64,000 nucleotides of DNA from Candidatus Marisimplicoccus framensis (GTDB taxonomy: Bacteria > Bacteroidota > Bacteroidia > Flavobacteriales > Flavobacteriaceae): positions 868,001 through 932,000 of the forward strand of contig CAJIZN010000001.1 in the NCBI GenBank assembly GCA_905182065.1, written 5' to 3'. The position numbers and the translations under genes are program-made. Shown here piece after piece: positions 54,345 through 62,098 of this stretch. Below the pieces are notes generated by a model, which saw nothing but the letters and a program-made list of their open reading frames with translations, was not told the origin of the DNA and ran no database searches. The stretch's first letter is position 1; every line of letters begins with the position of its first letter.

Positions 54345-54571
54345 ATTATAAGGTCAGAATACAAAAAAATAAAGATTTTCAAATTTTAGAAAATAATACA
54401 CCTATTGTAAAAGGAACAAAACCTAAGTGGTACTCAAGTGAGATATCATTTTTCTATAACAACAGAACTTTTCAAATTAAAAAGAAAAGTTTTTGGAAAG
54501 GTGAACACGAAATAACAGCTAGTGGTAAAAAAGTTGGAAATATATTGATTAGATCATCAAAAAACCATTAG
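54341..54571 (+). CDS. Unknown small protein, N-terminal part
   Basis: 76 residues rich in beta-strand pattern: YKVRIQKNKDFQILENNTPIVKGTKPKWYSSEISFFYNNRTFQIKKKSFWKGEHEI. It has no signal and overlaps the DUF6174-like gene by 4 bases. It ends falsely in the A run at 54559-54564. With one more A it continues in frame as KKPLGNFIQVYENNSFKDEYSM into the next fragment. The twelve-strand look vaguely recalls tubby/LURP-type folds, but I do not claim this. Confidence 0.6.
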   Translation: MNYKVRIQKNKDFQILENNTPIVKGTKPKWYSSEISFFYNNRTFQIKKKSFWKGEHEITASGKKVGNILIRSSKNH

Positions 54572-54621
54572 GAAATTTTATTCAGGTTTATGAAAACAAT
54601 TCATTTAAAGATGAATATTCT

Positions 54622-54867
54622 ATGACCAGCACTTCAAAAAGTATATGGAGCTCAGAGAAAACTTATTCTCTATTTAACAAGGATAATGAAATTTTAAAAA
54701 TTAATTATTCGTGGAAAAAACATTCATGGATAAAGTATACTGAGGAAATTTCAGTTGATAGTTTTAATACTAAAGGAGCCTCACCCGAGTTAATAGTCTA
54801 TTCTCTATTTTTGATGAGGTTAATTCAGCAACAAGAGGCTGCTGCTAATAGTGGAGGAGGGGTATGA
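54622..54867 (+). CDS. Unknown small protein, C-terminal part
   Basis: 81 residues (SKSIWSSEKTYSLFNKDNEILKINYSWKKHSWIKYTEEISVDSF ... LIVYSLFLMRLIQQQEAAANSGGG) that continue the preceding fragment. The complete protein would be ~175 residues. The hydrophobic segment near the end and glycine-rich terminus are its only marked features. The 68 bases after it (54868-54935) hold nothing recognisable. Confidence 0.58.
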   Translation: MTSTSKSIWSSEKTYSLFNKDNEILKINYSWKKHSWIKYTEEISVDSFNTKGASPELIVYSLFLMRLIQQQEAAANSGGGV

Positions 54868-54935
54868 TTCATGGCTAGAATTAAAGATAGTTTAGAAAAA
54901 ATCACATAATATCTGGCTTAATAATTTTAAAAAAT

Positions 54936-55317
54936 ATGTCTAGTATCATACAGTTATTTTAATTTTTCTTTTTTTAGTCTCGTGTTCCAATATTCTATAT
55001 AATCATGATGATACAATGTCAATGCTTACAACAAAAAAGTTGTTATTGATAAATTTGGTGATCCTACAGATATTACAAAGATGACAGATTATGATGAATA
55101 CTATTATGATTTTGGAGTTTTTGAAGAAAGATTGAATTTTTTTGATCCTCAAATATCAACTGTTTCTGCTCAAGCTAAAGTAAGTAAAATTGAAAATGAA
55201 TTTCAACCTCAGTATAGGATTAATATTTCATCAAAATATATCAAGTTTCGTTTAGTAGGAGATAAGGTAATTTATTGGGAGAGTCAAAACGTTAATTTTC
55301 CAACTAAAAAAAAATAA
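54936..55317 (+). CDS. Putative BamE/SmpA-like small lipoprotein, frameshifted
   Basis: The open frame 55081-55317 gives TDYDEYYYDFGVFEERLNFF ... KYIKFRLVGDKVIYW. Upstream, in shifted frames, ATG 54936 leads to TVILIFLFLVSCSNILYN (signal plus lipobox) and LTTKKVVIDKFGDPTDITKM, joined if one base is added near 54950 and one A added to the run at 55033-55038. The combination of lipobox, a VxxxFGxP motif and a following YYY strand resembles BamE/SmpA-type lipoproteins; the resemblance is by pattern only. Confidence 0.5.
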
Positions 55318-55415
55318 TAGTTACAATATAGTTTCTAAGTAATATTAAAATTTCATTAAACTGATTGATGACAATACAACTAAAATATTTTAATTTAGTT
55401 CTTTAAAACTAACAC

Positions 55416-55889
55416 ATGCCAATCAAAGTATTTACTAAAGAAAATCAAGCTAATGGCAATTTTAATAATGGTCAAATTTTAGAAAAAAAACCAATTGGTT
55501 TCCCTCAAGATGGTGGTCAATTAAGCCCTTACTCTAATCTTTTTTATTGGGCTCACGCTTGGGCTCCAGGTAATGACAGCACTATTGGTCTTCATCCTCA
55601 TAGAGGGTTTGAGATATGTAGTTTTGTTCTTAAAGGAGAAATTGAACATTATGATACACTTCTTGAAAAATGGATTACTCTAAAAAAAGGTGACGTTCAA
55701 ATTATCAAGGCGGGCAAAGGTATTTCACATTCTGAAAAACTAAAATCTGATTCAGAAATATTTCAAATATGGTTTGACCCTAACATTCAAGAGTCTCTAT
55801 ATATAGATGCAAGTTATAATGATTTTAAATCTGAAGAATTTAAATTAGATAAAAATAATGGAGTAGAAATAAAAACTATCTTCAAATAA
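55416..55889 (+). CDS. Pirin-like cupin protein, N-terminal part
   Basis: 157 residues with the pirin N-terminal cupin: LSPYSNLFYWAHAW, TIGLHPHRGFEICSFVLKGEIEHYDTLLEKWITLKKGDVQIIKAGKGISHSEKLKSDSEIFQIWFDP. The metal ligands H-x-H and the later His (ISHSE) are present. Pirins bind Fe and act as quercetinases or regulators in different organisms. It runs to a false stop at 55887-55889, caused by one extra base near 55881. Confidence 0.83.
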   Translation: MPIKVFTKENQANGNFNNGQILEKKPIGFPQDGGQLSPYSNLFYWAHAWAPGNDSTIGLHPHRGFEICSFVLKGEIEHYDTLLEKWITLKKGDVQIIKAGKGISHSEKLKSDSEIFQIWFDPNIQESLYIDASYNDFKSEEFKLDKNNGVEIKTIFK

Positions 55890-56175
55890 TGAAAATCAAC
55901 TTGGTTTAGATAGCGTTGGTGTAAAAATATTTGAATCTAGTTTTACAGATGGTGAAAACGAACATATAATAGAAGAAAACTGTTATCATTCCATGTTTAT
56001 TTTATCAGGAAATTTAAATTTAAAAGATCAAGTCTTTAATAAAGGAGACTTTATTATAGTTGATAATGAAAAAAAAATACAGTTATCCACAAAGAATAAC
56101 TGTAAGATTTTTGAAATAATTTCACCTATTAAACTTCCATATAAAACTTATGCAGAGGTTCACAATGTTAATTGA
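55882..56175 (+). CDS. Pirin-like cupin protein, C-terminal part
   Basis: After correction near 55881 the frame reads SNNENQLGLDSVGVKIFES, then CYHSMFILSGNLNLKDQVFNKGDFIIVDNEKKIQL and ISPIKLPYKTYAEVHNVN. This is the second cupin-like barrel of a ~250-residue pirin-like protein. Only 55993-56175 appears as an ATG-started frame. It converges on the lipoprotein gene at 56168 with an 8-base overlap. Confidence 0.75.
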   Translation, partial: SNNENQLGLDSVGVKIFESSFTDGENEHIIEENCYHSMFILSGNLNLKDQVFNKGDFIIVDNEKKIQLSTKNNCKIFEIISPIKLPYKTYAEVHNVN

Positions 56176-56599
56176 CAATTACGAGTTTTAGGTTTCTTTC
56201 CTTGAACATTTCAAATAGTTCTTCTACCGTTTCCTCTGATTGCATAGAAACTCTAATAAATCCTTCACCAAAGCTTATATAAGCAGATGTACTATTCTCT
56301 GAATTAAGAAATACTTGAGGTAATTGACTCCATCTACTAGGGCTTCCATCATCATAGGTTCTTTCAATGTATGCATTTATAGATCCGTTTTTGTAAACAT
56401 CCTGAGTGATTTCTGGAACTTCTATTTCAAAGTTTGCATACTGCATATCATCTGATATAGTATCTGGCTCTGAGGGAACTTTCAGGGTAATTACTTTGTT
56501 ATTTGAACTATTTTCAATTGCATCAGCTGCACCAGTAATTGAACATCCGTTAATAATTAAGGATATTGATATTAAGTAAAAAAGTTTTTTCATTTTCAA
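56168..56599 (-). CDS. Unknown lipoprotein
   Basis: 143 residues: a lipoprotein signal (MKMKKLFYLISISLIINGCSI), then a mostly beta domain with VPEITQDVYKNGSINAYIERTYDDGSPSRWSQLPQVF and FGEGFIRVSMQSEETVEELFEMFKERNLKLVIV. The DVYKNG-x(3)-AY pattern recurs in Bacteroidota lipoproteins of unknown role. It is not part of an obvious operon. Confidence 0.7.
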   Translation of the reverse strand: MKMKKLFYLISISLIINGCSITGAADAIENSSNNKVITLKVPSEPDTISDDMQYANFEIEVPEITQDVYKNGSINAYIERTYDDGSPSRWSQLPQVFLNSENSTSAYISFGEGFIRVSMQSEETVEELFEMFKERNLKLVIVN

Positions 56600-56622
56600 T
56601 ATTTTTAAATTAAATAAAGGTT

Positions 56623-56935
56623 TTAAAATTCGAAAGCCCGACTCACGAATGAATCGGGCTTTCTAATTCTCTTTAAATACTTTTGAATTCCTTCAACACC
56701 AGATAATTTTTTTGGTTTAGTATTTAAAATTTCACAAGCTATATCTTAACTTTCGTCTTGAGTTTCACAGATAATTTGTCTGTTTCTATCACTTGATCTT
56801 TTTTTCTTTAAACACGATTGGTATTCCAAATTACAGTTAATCTTACTGATTTTTTATGTTTAAAGCTTGATAAGGTTTTTCTTAGTTTTCACTTTGAGTG
56901 TTTCGGCGGATTTTTCCGTAACAACCGCTTATCAT
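56623..56935 (-). pseudogene. Probable degraded minus-strand gene of ~100 residues
   Basis: No intact gene spans 56600-57036. The minus strand nevertheless shows protein-like stretches in three frames that join end to end: MISGCYGKIRRNTQSEN from 56935, KTLSSFKHKKSVRLTVIWNTNR, then LKKKRSSDRNRQIICETQDES, a TAA at 56746-56748, and DIACEILNTKPKKLSGVEGI on to KYLKRIRKPDSFVSRAFEF. It therefore has at least two frame changes and one stop. The family is not recognised. It could also be two or three chance ORFs. Confidence 0.3.
56632..56663. terminator. GC-rich inverted repeat, possible terminator
   Basis: GAAAGCCCGA (56632-56641) pairs perfectly with TCGGGCTTTC (56654-56663) around a 12-base loop. 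The stem is strong, but the following T tract is weak in both directions. It could end transcripts of the lipoprotein region or of the degraded minus-strand frame that it overlaps. Confidence 0.5.
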
Positions 56936-57036
56936 ATATAAAAGTATAAATCTATTCTACAAAAACAAATTTAAACTTAAAATTGTTAATAACTTTGAGT
57001 AAGTTATTAATATTCAACACTTTAGTTTATCTTTCA

Positions 57037-57102
57037 CTAACAATTGCAGCAAGTGCAATCACATGATTTAGTACAATTACAATCTTTACATCTACAATCC
57101 AT
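57037..57102 (-). CDS. Cysteine-rich 21-residue peptide, metallothionein-like composition
   Basis: ATG at 57102 to TAG at 57037-57039 on the minus strand encodes 21 residues of which nine are cysteines (positions 3, 5, 8, 10, 14, 16, 18, 19, 21). They are arranged as C-x-C, C-x-C and C-x-C-x-C-C-x-C, interspersed with D, K, N, T and S. Such density is far above chance in AT-rich DNA and matches the logic of metal-thiolate cluster peptides. It starts 24 bases after the stop of the 119-residue gene at 57127 and may share its transcript. No family is claimed. Confidence 0.5.
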   Translation of the reverse strand: MDCRCKDCNCTKSCDCTCCNC

Positions 57103-57126
57103 TTCTTTTTTTTAAAGTTAAGGAAA

Positions 57127-57486
57127 TTAACTAACTAAAACTTTTTTATAATAATTTTCGAGTGCTCTTTTGTAGGCTGTAACAAATTGATAGAGCCTAA
57201 ACTCTTTTAAATTTCCAAACCTGTTTAATTCATTATAAGTTTCAAATTGATATTTTTTTAATCTTTTATTAAGAATATTTTCAATTCTTTTAACTTTTTT
57301 AAAAATTAGTTTTTTAGTTGACCCATCATTTAATCCAGACTCATAGTTATCAATTATAACCTTAATTTCCTTTGGAGTAAGTTCAGAATATCTTTTTGGT
57401 TTGCTCCAATTCTTTTCATACTCATTATGAAGCCATATATACTCTTTGTATAGTCCGTTAAATAAACAGGTCAGAAATATATTCAT
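57127..57486 (-). CDS. Unknown basic, helical small protein
   Basis: 119 residues, lysine- and tyrosine-rich and mostly helical (KEIKVIIDNYESGLNDGSTKKLIFKKVKRIENILNKRLKKYQFETYNELN), with an N-terminal hydrophobic patch too short for a clear signal. I do not recognise a family. It is 24 bases upstream of the cysteine-rich peptide on the same strand and starts 44 bases from the divergent tRNA-Arg. Confidence 0.55.
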   Translation of the reverse strand: MNIFLTCLFNGLYKEYIWLHNEYEKNWSKPKRYSELTPKEIKVIIDNYESGLNDGSTKKLIFKKVKRIENILNKRLKKYQFETYNELNRFGNLKEFRLYQFVTAYKRALENYYKKVLVS

Positions 57487-57513
57487 TAACGTCTAAATTA
57501 TAAATTATATATA

Positions 57514-57521
57514 TATTTTTG
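57514..57521 (+). promoter_or_regulatory. Candidate -7 box of tRNA-Arg
   Basis: TATTTTTG matches TAnnTTTG and ends 9 bases before the tRNA 5' end, close to the arrangement at tRNA-Pro. The -33 TTTG is not found at 19 bases. Confidence 0.4.
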
Positions 57522-57530
57522 CACTAACTC

Positions 57531-57603
57531 GGGCAATTAGTTCAACTGAATAGAACAGAAGATTACGGCTCTTCAGATGGGGGTTTGAGTCCTCCATTGC
57601 CCT
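57531..57603 (+). tRNA. tRNA-Arg (anticodon ACG)
   Basis: A 73-base cloverleaf: acceptor GGGCAAT / ATTGCCC, anticodon stem GAAGA / TCTTC with loop TTACGGC (anticodon ACG, read as ICG after deamination), T-stem GGGGG / CCTCC. The T-loop is TTTGAGT rather than TTCRANY and the D-loop has G18-A19 instead of G18-G19. The usual G19-C56 elbow pair therefore becomes A19-U56, a compensatory pair. Discriminator T. CCA is not encoded. Confidence 0.92.
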
Positions 57604-57616
57604 CAAAAAATAGATT

Positions 57617-58555
57617 TTGGATTACTTAGGAATTTTATTTGGTATAATATTACTCTCTTACGGAGGAGATTTACTTACAAAGTCTTCAATTGATATATCA
57701 TTAAAATTCTCTGTACCTAAGATTATTATTGGTATGACTGTAGTTTCTTTTGCAACTTCTGCTCCAGAATTAATAGTAAGCTTAAATGCTACCCTTGATG
57801 GGTTACCTAGTTTTGCAATTGGGAATGTATTAGGTTCTAATATTGCTAACATTGGATTAGTACTTGGAATAATTACAATTATATATCCAATAACGCTTAA
57901 ACAGAGGTTTTATTACACTGATTTTCCTTTGTTAATGATTTCCACTGCACTTTTTTATTTTATCATTTACACAGATAATCAGATATCTAGAACTGAAGGT
58001 TTTATTTTACTTATTTCGATTACAGCTATTCTTTTCTATCTGTTTATCTACCAAAAGAAAAGTATTTCTGAATTTTCTGAGGAGATTGAGAATAATAAAA
58101 TATCCATTACAAAATCATTTATGTATATTATTTTTAGTGGATCATTATTATGGCTAGGATCTGAAACTTTAATTAAATCAGCTGTTACAGTAGCTAATAA
58201 GTTTGAAATTTCTGAGAGAGTAATTAGTATTACTATGGTTGCAATTGGCACAAGTATTCCAGAGCTTGCTGCTTCAATTGTTGCATCACTAAAGAAACAA
58301 AATGATTTATCAATTGGAAACCTAATTGGATCCAATATCTTTAATTTACTTGTAGTTATAGGTGTTACTTCATCAATAATTCCAATTGGTGGAATTGAAA
58401 ACAGTGTAATATTTAATGATATGCTTTGGGTAGTTCTCTTCTCAGCAATAATACTTCCACTTGCTTATTTTGGAAAACGAAATGTATTGACAAGAAAAAA
58501 AGGGATTATCTTATTGATATTGTATCTAATATTTATAATCCCTCTATTAAGTTAA
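57617..58555 (+). CDS. Calcium/sodium antiporter, CaCA family (YrbG-like)
   Basis: 312 residues with about ten membrane helices in two inverted halves, each with the alpha-repeat ion-binding motif: ATSAPELIVSLNATLDGLPSFAIGNVLGSNIANIGLVLG and AIGTSIPELAASIVASLKKQNDLSIGNLIGSNIFNLLVVIG. It exchanges Ca2+ (or K+/Ca2+) for Na+ across the inner membrane. The TTG at 57617, 13 bases past the tRNA-Arg end, is the only plausible start, so the tRNA and this gene may be cotranscribed. Confidence 0.9.
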   Translation: MDYLGILFGIILLSYGGDLLTKSSIDISLKFSVPKIIIGMTVVSFATSAPELIVSLNATLDGLPSFAIGNVLGSNIANIGLVLGIITIIYPITLKQRFYYTDFPLLMISTALFYFIIYTDNQISRTEGFILLISITAILFYLFIYQKKSISEFSEEIENNKISITKSFMYIIFSGSLLWLGSETLIKSAVTVANKFEISERVISITMVAIGTSIPELAASIVASLKKQNDLSIGNLIGSNIFNLLVVIGVTSSIIPIGGIENSVIFNDMLWVVLFSAIILPLAYFGKRNVLTRKKGIILLILYLIFIIPLLS

Positions 58556-58560
58556 TTGAT

Positions 58561-59565
58561 TTAAGCGCTTTTAACAGTCTTAACTATTCTAGCTGCCACT
58601 TTGTATGGATCAGCATTTGAAGCAGGTCTTCTATCTTCCAGCCAGCCTTTCCAGCCACTCTCAACAGTTCCAATTGGAATTCTAATTGAAGCTCCTCTAT
58701 CAGAGATACCAAAACTGAATTCATGGATTGATTGAGTTTCGTGAAGACCTGTAAGTCTTTGGTCATTAAATTCTCCATAAACTTCAATGTGTTCCTTAGT
58801 TAGAGGTCTAAACGCTTCACATATCTTCTCATAAGTTGCTTTGTCTCCACATGTTCTCAAGGTATTGTTTGAAAAGTTTGCATGCATTCCGGATCCATTC
58901 CAATCCCCTTTAATTGGTTTTGGATGGTATTCAATATAGAATCCATAATCTTCTGTTAGTCTATCTAATAAATATCTAGCTATCCAAACTTCGTCACCTG
59001 CATTTTTGGCTCCTTTTGCAAAAACTTGAAATTCCCACTGACCTGAAGCAACTTCTTGATTAATACCTTCAAAGTTTAATCCGGCATCAATACACAAATC
59101 TGAGTGAATCTCTACTAATTCTCTTCCATGAGTATTTTTACCACCAACTGAACAGTAGTACATACCTTGAGGACCTGGATACCCTCCCACTGGAAATCCA
59201 AGAGGTAATTGTGTTTCATTATCCATAATGAAGTATTCTTGTTCAAAACCAAACCAAAAATCGTTATCATCATCATCGATTGTAGATCTTGAATTTGAGA
59301 TATGAGGGGTTCTATCAGAATTTAAAACCTCTGTCATTACCAAGTATCCACTTTCTCTAGTTGGATCTGGGTAAATTGAAACAGGTTTTAAGATACAATC
59401 AGATGAATTCCCTTCTGCCTGTTTAGTAGAGGAACCATCGAAACTCCATTCAGGACAGTCATCGATTTTTCCACTAAAATTATTAATCACTTTGGTTTTA
59501 CTTCTCATGTTTGCAGTAGGAGTATAACCATCAAGCCATATATATTCTAATTTAGATTTGCTCAT
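58561..59565 (-). CDS. glnA: Glutamine synthetase, eukaryote-like GSII type
   Basis: Makes glutamine from glutamate, ammonia and ATP. The 334 residues have the GSII layout: EYIWLDGYTPTANMRSKTKV, WSFDGSSTKQAEG, FWFGFEQEYFIMD (metal Glu), GPQGMYYCSVGG, GDWNGSGMHANFS, RLTGLHETQSIHEFSFGISDRGASIRIP, and EDRRPASNADPYKVAARIVKT. It lacks the adenylylation loop of GSI, so regulation must differ. It converges on the antiporter gene with 5 bases between. Confidence 0.93.
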   Translation of the reverse strand: MSKSKLEYIWLDGYTPTANMRSKTKVINNFSGKIDDCPEWSFDGSSTKQAEGNSSDCILKPVSIYPDPTRESGYLVMTEVLNSDRTPHISNSRSTIDDDDNDFWFGFEQEYFIMDNETQLPLGFPVGGYPGPQGMYYCSVGGKNTHGRELVEIHSDLCIDAGLNFEGINQEVASGQWEFQVFAKGAKNAGDEVWIARYLLDRLTEDYGFYIEYHPKPIKGDWNGSGMHANFSNNTLRTCGDKATYEKICEAFRPLTKEHIEVYGEFNDQRLTGLHETQSIHEFSFGISDRGASIRIPIGTVESGWKGWLEDRRPASNADPYKVAARIVKTVKSA

Positions 59566-59843
59566 TTTTTTATTGTTAATTATTTGATTACAATTTAAAT
59601 TTTTTTAAAAATCTTTAAAGTCAAATACTTCTGTTTAAATCAACTTTTATTAATCTAATATTTATAGCTTAAAAATTTATCAATTTTATATAAAATGAGT
59701 TATATAAATGAGAAAAATTGATTAGTTATAAACATATTTTTTAAAATTCTAAATTAGATTAAATTGAAATTTTTGAGACAATTAAGCAATGAATTTTATT
59801 AAAAACTTATTAAGATTTTTTTTTGATAACTTTACGCTGAAAA
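59566..59843. other. Divergent glnA/purM intergenic region
   Basis: 278 AT-rich bases between two divergent genes. No tRNA, hairpin terminator or exact TTTG-N19-TAnnTTTG promoter was found. TAACTTTA, 12 bases before the purM ATG, is a near match to the -7 box. It presumably holds promoters for both genes. Confidence 0.5.
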
Positions 59844-61010
59844 ATGTCCAATAGATATAAATTAAGAGGAGTTTCTTCAGATAAAGAAGATGTCCATAAT
59901 GCAATTAAGAATCAAGATAAAGGTCTTTATCCAAAGGCTTTTTGCAAAATACTTCCTGATTTTTTATCAGACTCTAATGATCATGCTTTAATTATACATT
60001 CTGACGGTGCCGGAACTAAGTCATCTCTTGCATACGTTTATTGGAAGGAAACTGGAGACTTATCTGTATGGAAAGGAATTGCTCAAGACTCTATTGTAAT
60101 GAATCTTGATGATGTTGCGTGTGTTGGAGCAATTGATAACATAGTACTCTCTTCTACAATTGGAAGAAATAAAAATAAAATTTCAGGTGAAGTTATTTCT
60201 GAAATTATTTCTGGTACTAATGAAATCCTATCTTACTATAGAGATCTTGGAATTAATATTCATAGTGGGGGTGGGGAAACTGCCGATGTTGGTGATTTAG
60301 TTAGAACAATAATTGTTGATTCTTGTTTGACAGTTAGAATAAAAAAAGATCAAATAGTCGATAATTCTAATATAAAACCAGGAAACGTTATAGTAGGACT
60401 TTCATCGACAGGTATTTCTTCATATGATAAAGAATATAATTCAGGTATAGGAAGCAATGGTCTTACATCTGCTCGTCATGATGTATTAGCTAAATACTTA
60501 AAGACATTATATCCAGAGTCATTTGATCATGAAGTTCCAGATGAACTGACTTACTGTGGTTCAAAAAAATTGACAGATAAGCTTCAGAACTTTAGCCTTA
60601 ATGTTGGAAAGATGCTTTTGTCTCCTACTAGGTCATATGCGCCTCTATTAAAAAAGATTTTTGATAATGTTGGTAAAGATAAAATTGATGGAATTATTCA
60701 TTGCACAGGAGGTGGTCAAACAAAAATTCTTCATTTCATTGACAACCTCCATATTATTAAAAATAATCTTTTCGAAACTCCTCCAATTTTTAAACTCATT
60801 ATGAATGAGTCAAATACAGACCCCAAAGAGATGTATAAAGTATTTAATATGGGTCATAGAATGGAAATATATACGGATTCCGTTAATGCCTCTGAAATAA
60901 TAAAAATATCAGAATCAGTAGGTATTGAAGCTAAAATTATAGGTGAAGTAGTTAAATCAGATCATAAGAAGTTAACCATTCAATCAGAATTAGGTAATTT
61001 TGAATATTAG
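59844..61010 (+). CDS. purM: Phosphoribosylformylglycinamidine cyclo-ligase (AIR synthase)
   Basis: ATP-dependent ring closure of FGAM to AIR in purine synthesis. The 388 residues are the long Bacteroidota form: [91 protein letters not shown]-type loop ([33 protein letters not shown]), and [18 protein letters not shown]. It is first in the run purM-prfA-pyrF-hydrolase. Confidence 0.93.
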   Translation: MSNRYKLRGVSSDKEDVHNAIKNQDKGLYPKAFCKILPDFLSDSNDHALIIHSDGAGTKSSLAYVYWKETGDLSVWKGIAQDSIVMNLDDVACVGAIDNIVLSSTIGRNKNKISGEVISEIISGTNEILSYYRDLGINIHSGGGETADVGDLVRTIIVDSCLTVRIKKDQIVDNSNIKPGNVIVGLSSTGISSYDKEYNSGIGSNGLTSARHDVLAKYLKTLYPESFDHEVPDELTYCGSKKLTDKLQNFSLNVGKMLLSPTRSYAPLLKKIFDNVGKDKIDGIIHCTGGGQTKILHFIDNLHIIKNNLFETPPIFKLIMNESNTDPKEMYKVFNMGHRMEIYTDSVNASEIIKISESVGIEAKIIGEVVKSDHKKLTIQSELGNFEY

Positions 61011-61021
61011 ACATTTATAAT

Positions 61022-62098
61022 ATGCTATTAGAAAAAATTGAAATAATTGAAAAAAGATATGATGAGATATATCAAATGATTAGTAATCCTGATATTATTG
61101 CTGATCAAAAGAAATATATTCAATTAAATAAGGAGTTAAAAGAACTTAGTAAGCTAGTTGAAACAGGTAAAATGTATAAGAATGCTGTAAGTCAAAAATT
61201 AGAAGCAGAGGAATACTTAAATTCATCTGATGATGATGATATGATTGCAATGGCAAAAGAAGAATTAGATCTCTCTAAACAAGCTATTAAGAATCTTGAG
61301 GAAGAAATAAAAATTTTATTAATTCCTAAAGATCCAGAAGACTCAAAAAATGTTGTTGTTGAAATTAGAGCTGGAACTGGGGGAGATGAGGCTAGTATTT
61401 TTGCAGGAGATTTATATAGAATGTATACGAAATTTGCTCAAGATAGAAAATGGAAAATTAGCGTTGTTGATACTAGTGAGGGAAATGATGGTGGATTTAA
61501 AGAGGTCATTTTTGAAATATCTGGACAAGATGTTTATGGTATTCTTAAATATGAATCAGGTGTTCATAGAGTTCAAAGAGTTCCTCAAACAGAGACACAA
61601 GGAAGAGTTCACACTTCTGCAGCGACAGTTATGGTTCTTCCTGAAGCTGAAGAGTTTGACGTAGATATAAATATGAATGAAGTTAGAGTTGATTATTTTT
61701 GTTCTTCAGGACCTGGAGGTCAATCAGTAAATACTACATTATCTGCTGTGAGATTAACTCATGAACCTACAGGTATTGTTGCTCAATGTCAGGATCAAAA
61801 ATCTCAACATAAAAATAAAGAAAAGGCTATGAAGGTCTTAAGATCAAGAGTATATGAAATTGAATTAAACAAAAGAATGGAATCTGATTCTAAAAAAAGA
61901 AATGAGCTTGTTAAATCTGGAGATAGATCAGCTAAAATTAGGACATATAATTACCCACAAGGAAGGGTAACTGATCATAGAATAGGTCTTTCATTATATG
62001 ATTTACCAAAAATATTAGATGGAGATGTATCAAAATTAATTGATGAAATACAACTTTTTATAAATACTGAGAGACTTAAAGAAGCAGGTGAAGTATAA
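61022..62098 (+). CDS. prfA: Peptide chain release factor 1
   Basis: Recognises UAA/UAG and triggers peptide release. The 358 residues show the helical N-domain, [22 protein letters not shown], the codon-recognition loop region [26 protein letters not shown] (PxT type), and the catalytic [41 protein letters not shown]. Ends KEAGEV. Its stop overlaps the pyrF start by one base (TAATG). Confidence 0.97.
   Translation: MLLEKIEIIEKRYDEIYQMISNPDIIADQKKYIQLNKELKELSKLVETGKMYKNAVSQKLEAEEYLNSSDDDDMIAMAKEELDLSKQAIKNLEEEIKILLIPKDPEDSKNVVVEIRAGTGGDEASIFAGDLYRMYTKFAQDRKWKISVVDTSEGNDGGFKEVIFEISGQDVYGILKYESGVHRVQRVPQTETQGRVHTSAATVMVLPEAEEFDVDINMNEVRVDYFCSSGPGGQSVNTTLSAVRLTHEPTGIVAQCQDQKSQHKNKEKAMKVLRSRVYEIELNKRMESDSKKRNELVKSGDRSAKIRTYNYPQGRVTDHRIGLSLYDLPKILDGDVSKLIDEIQLFINTERLKEAGEV

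Noticed and set aside
56746-56748. Stop-codon readthrough in the 56.6-56.9 kb minus-strand frame
   Set aside because: The surrounding frame also needs two frame changes, so recoding would not yield a continuous protein; decay or error is simpler.
56623-57036. tmRNA, RNase P RNA or SRP RNA
   Set aside because: None of the diagnostic elements (tRNA-like ends and tag frame, P4 core, GNAR tetraloop) could be recognised in either orientation.
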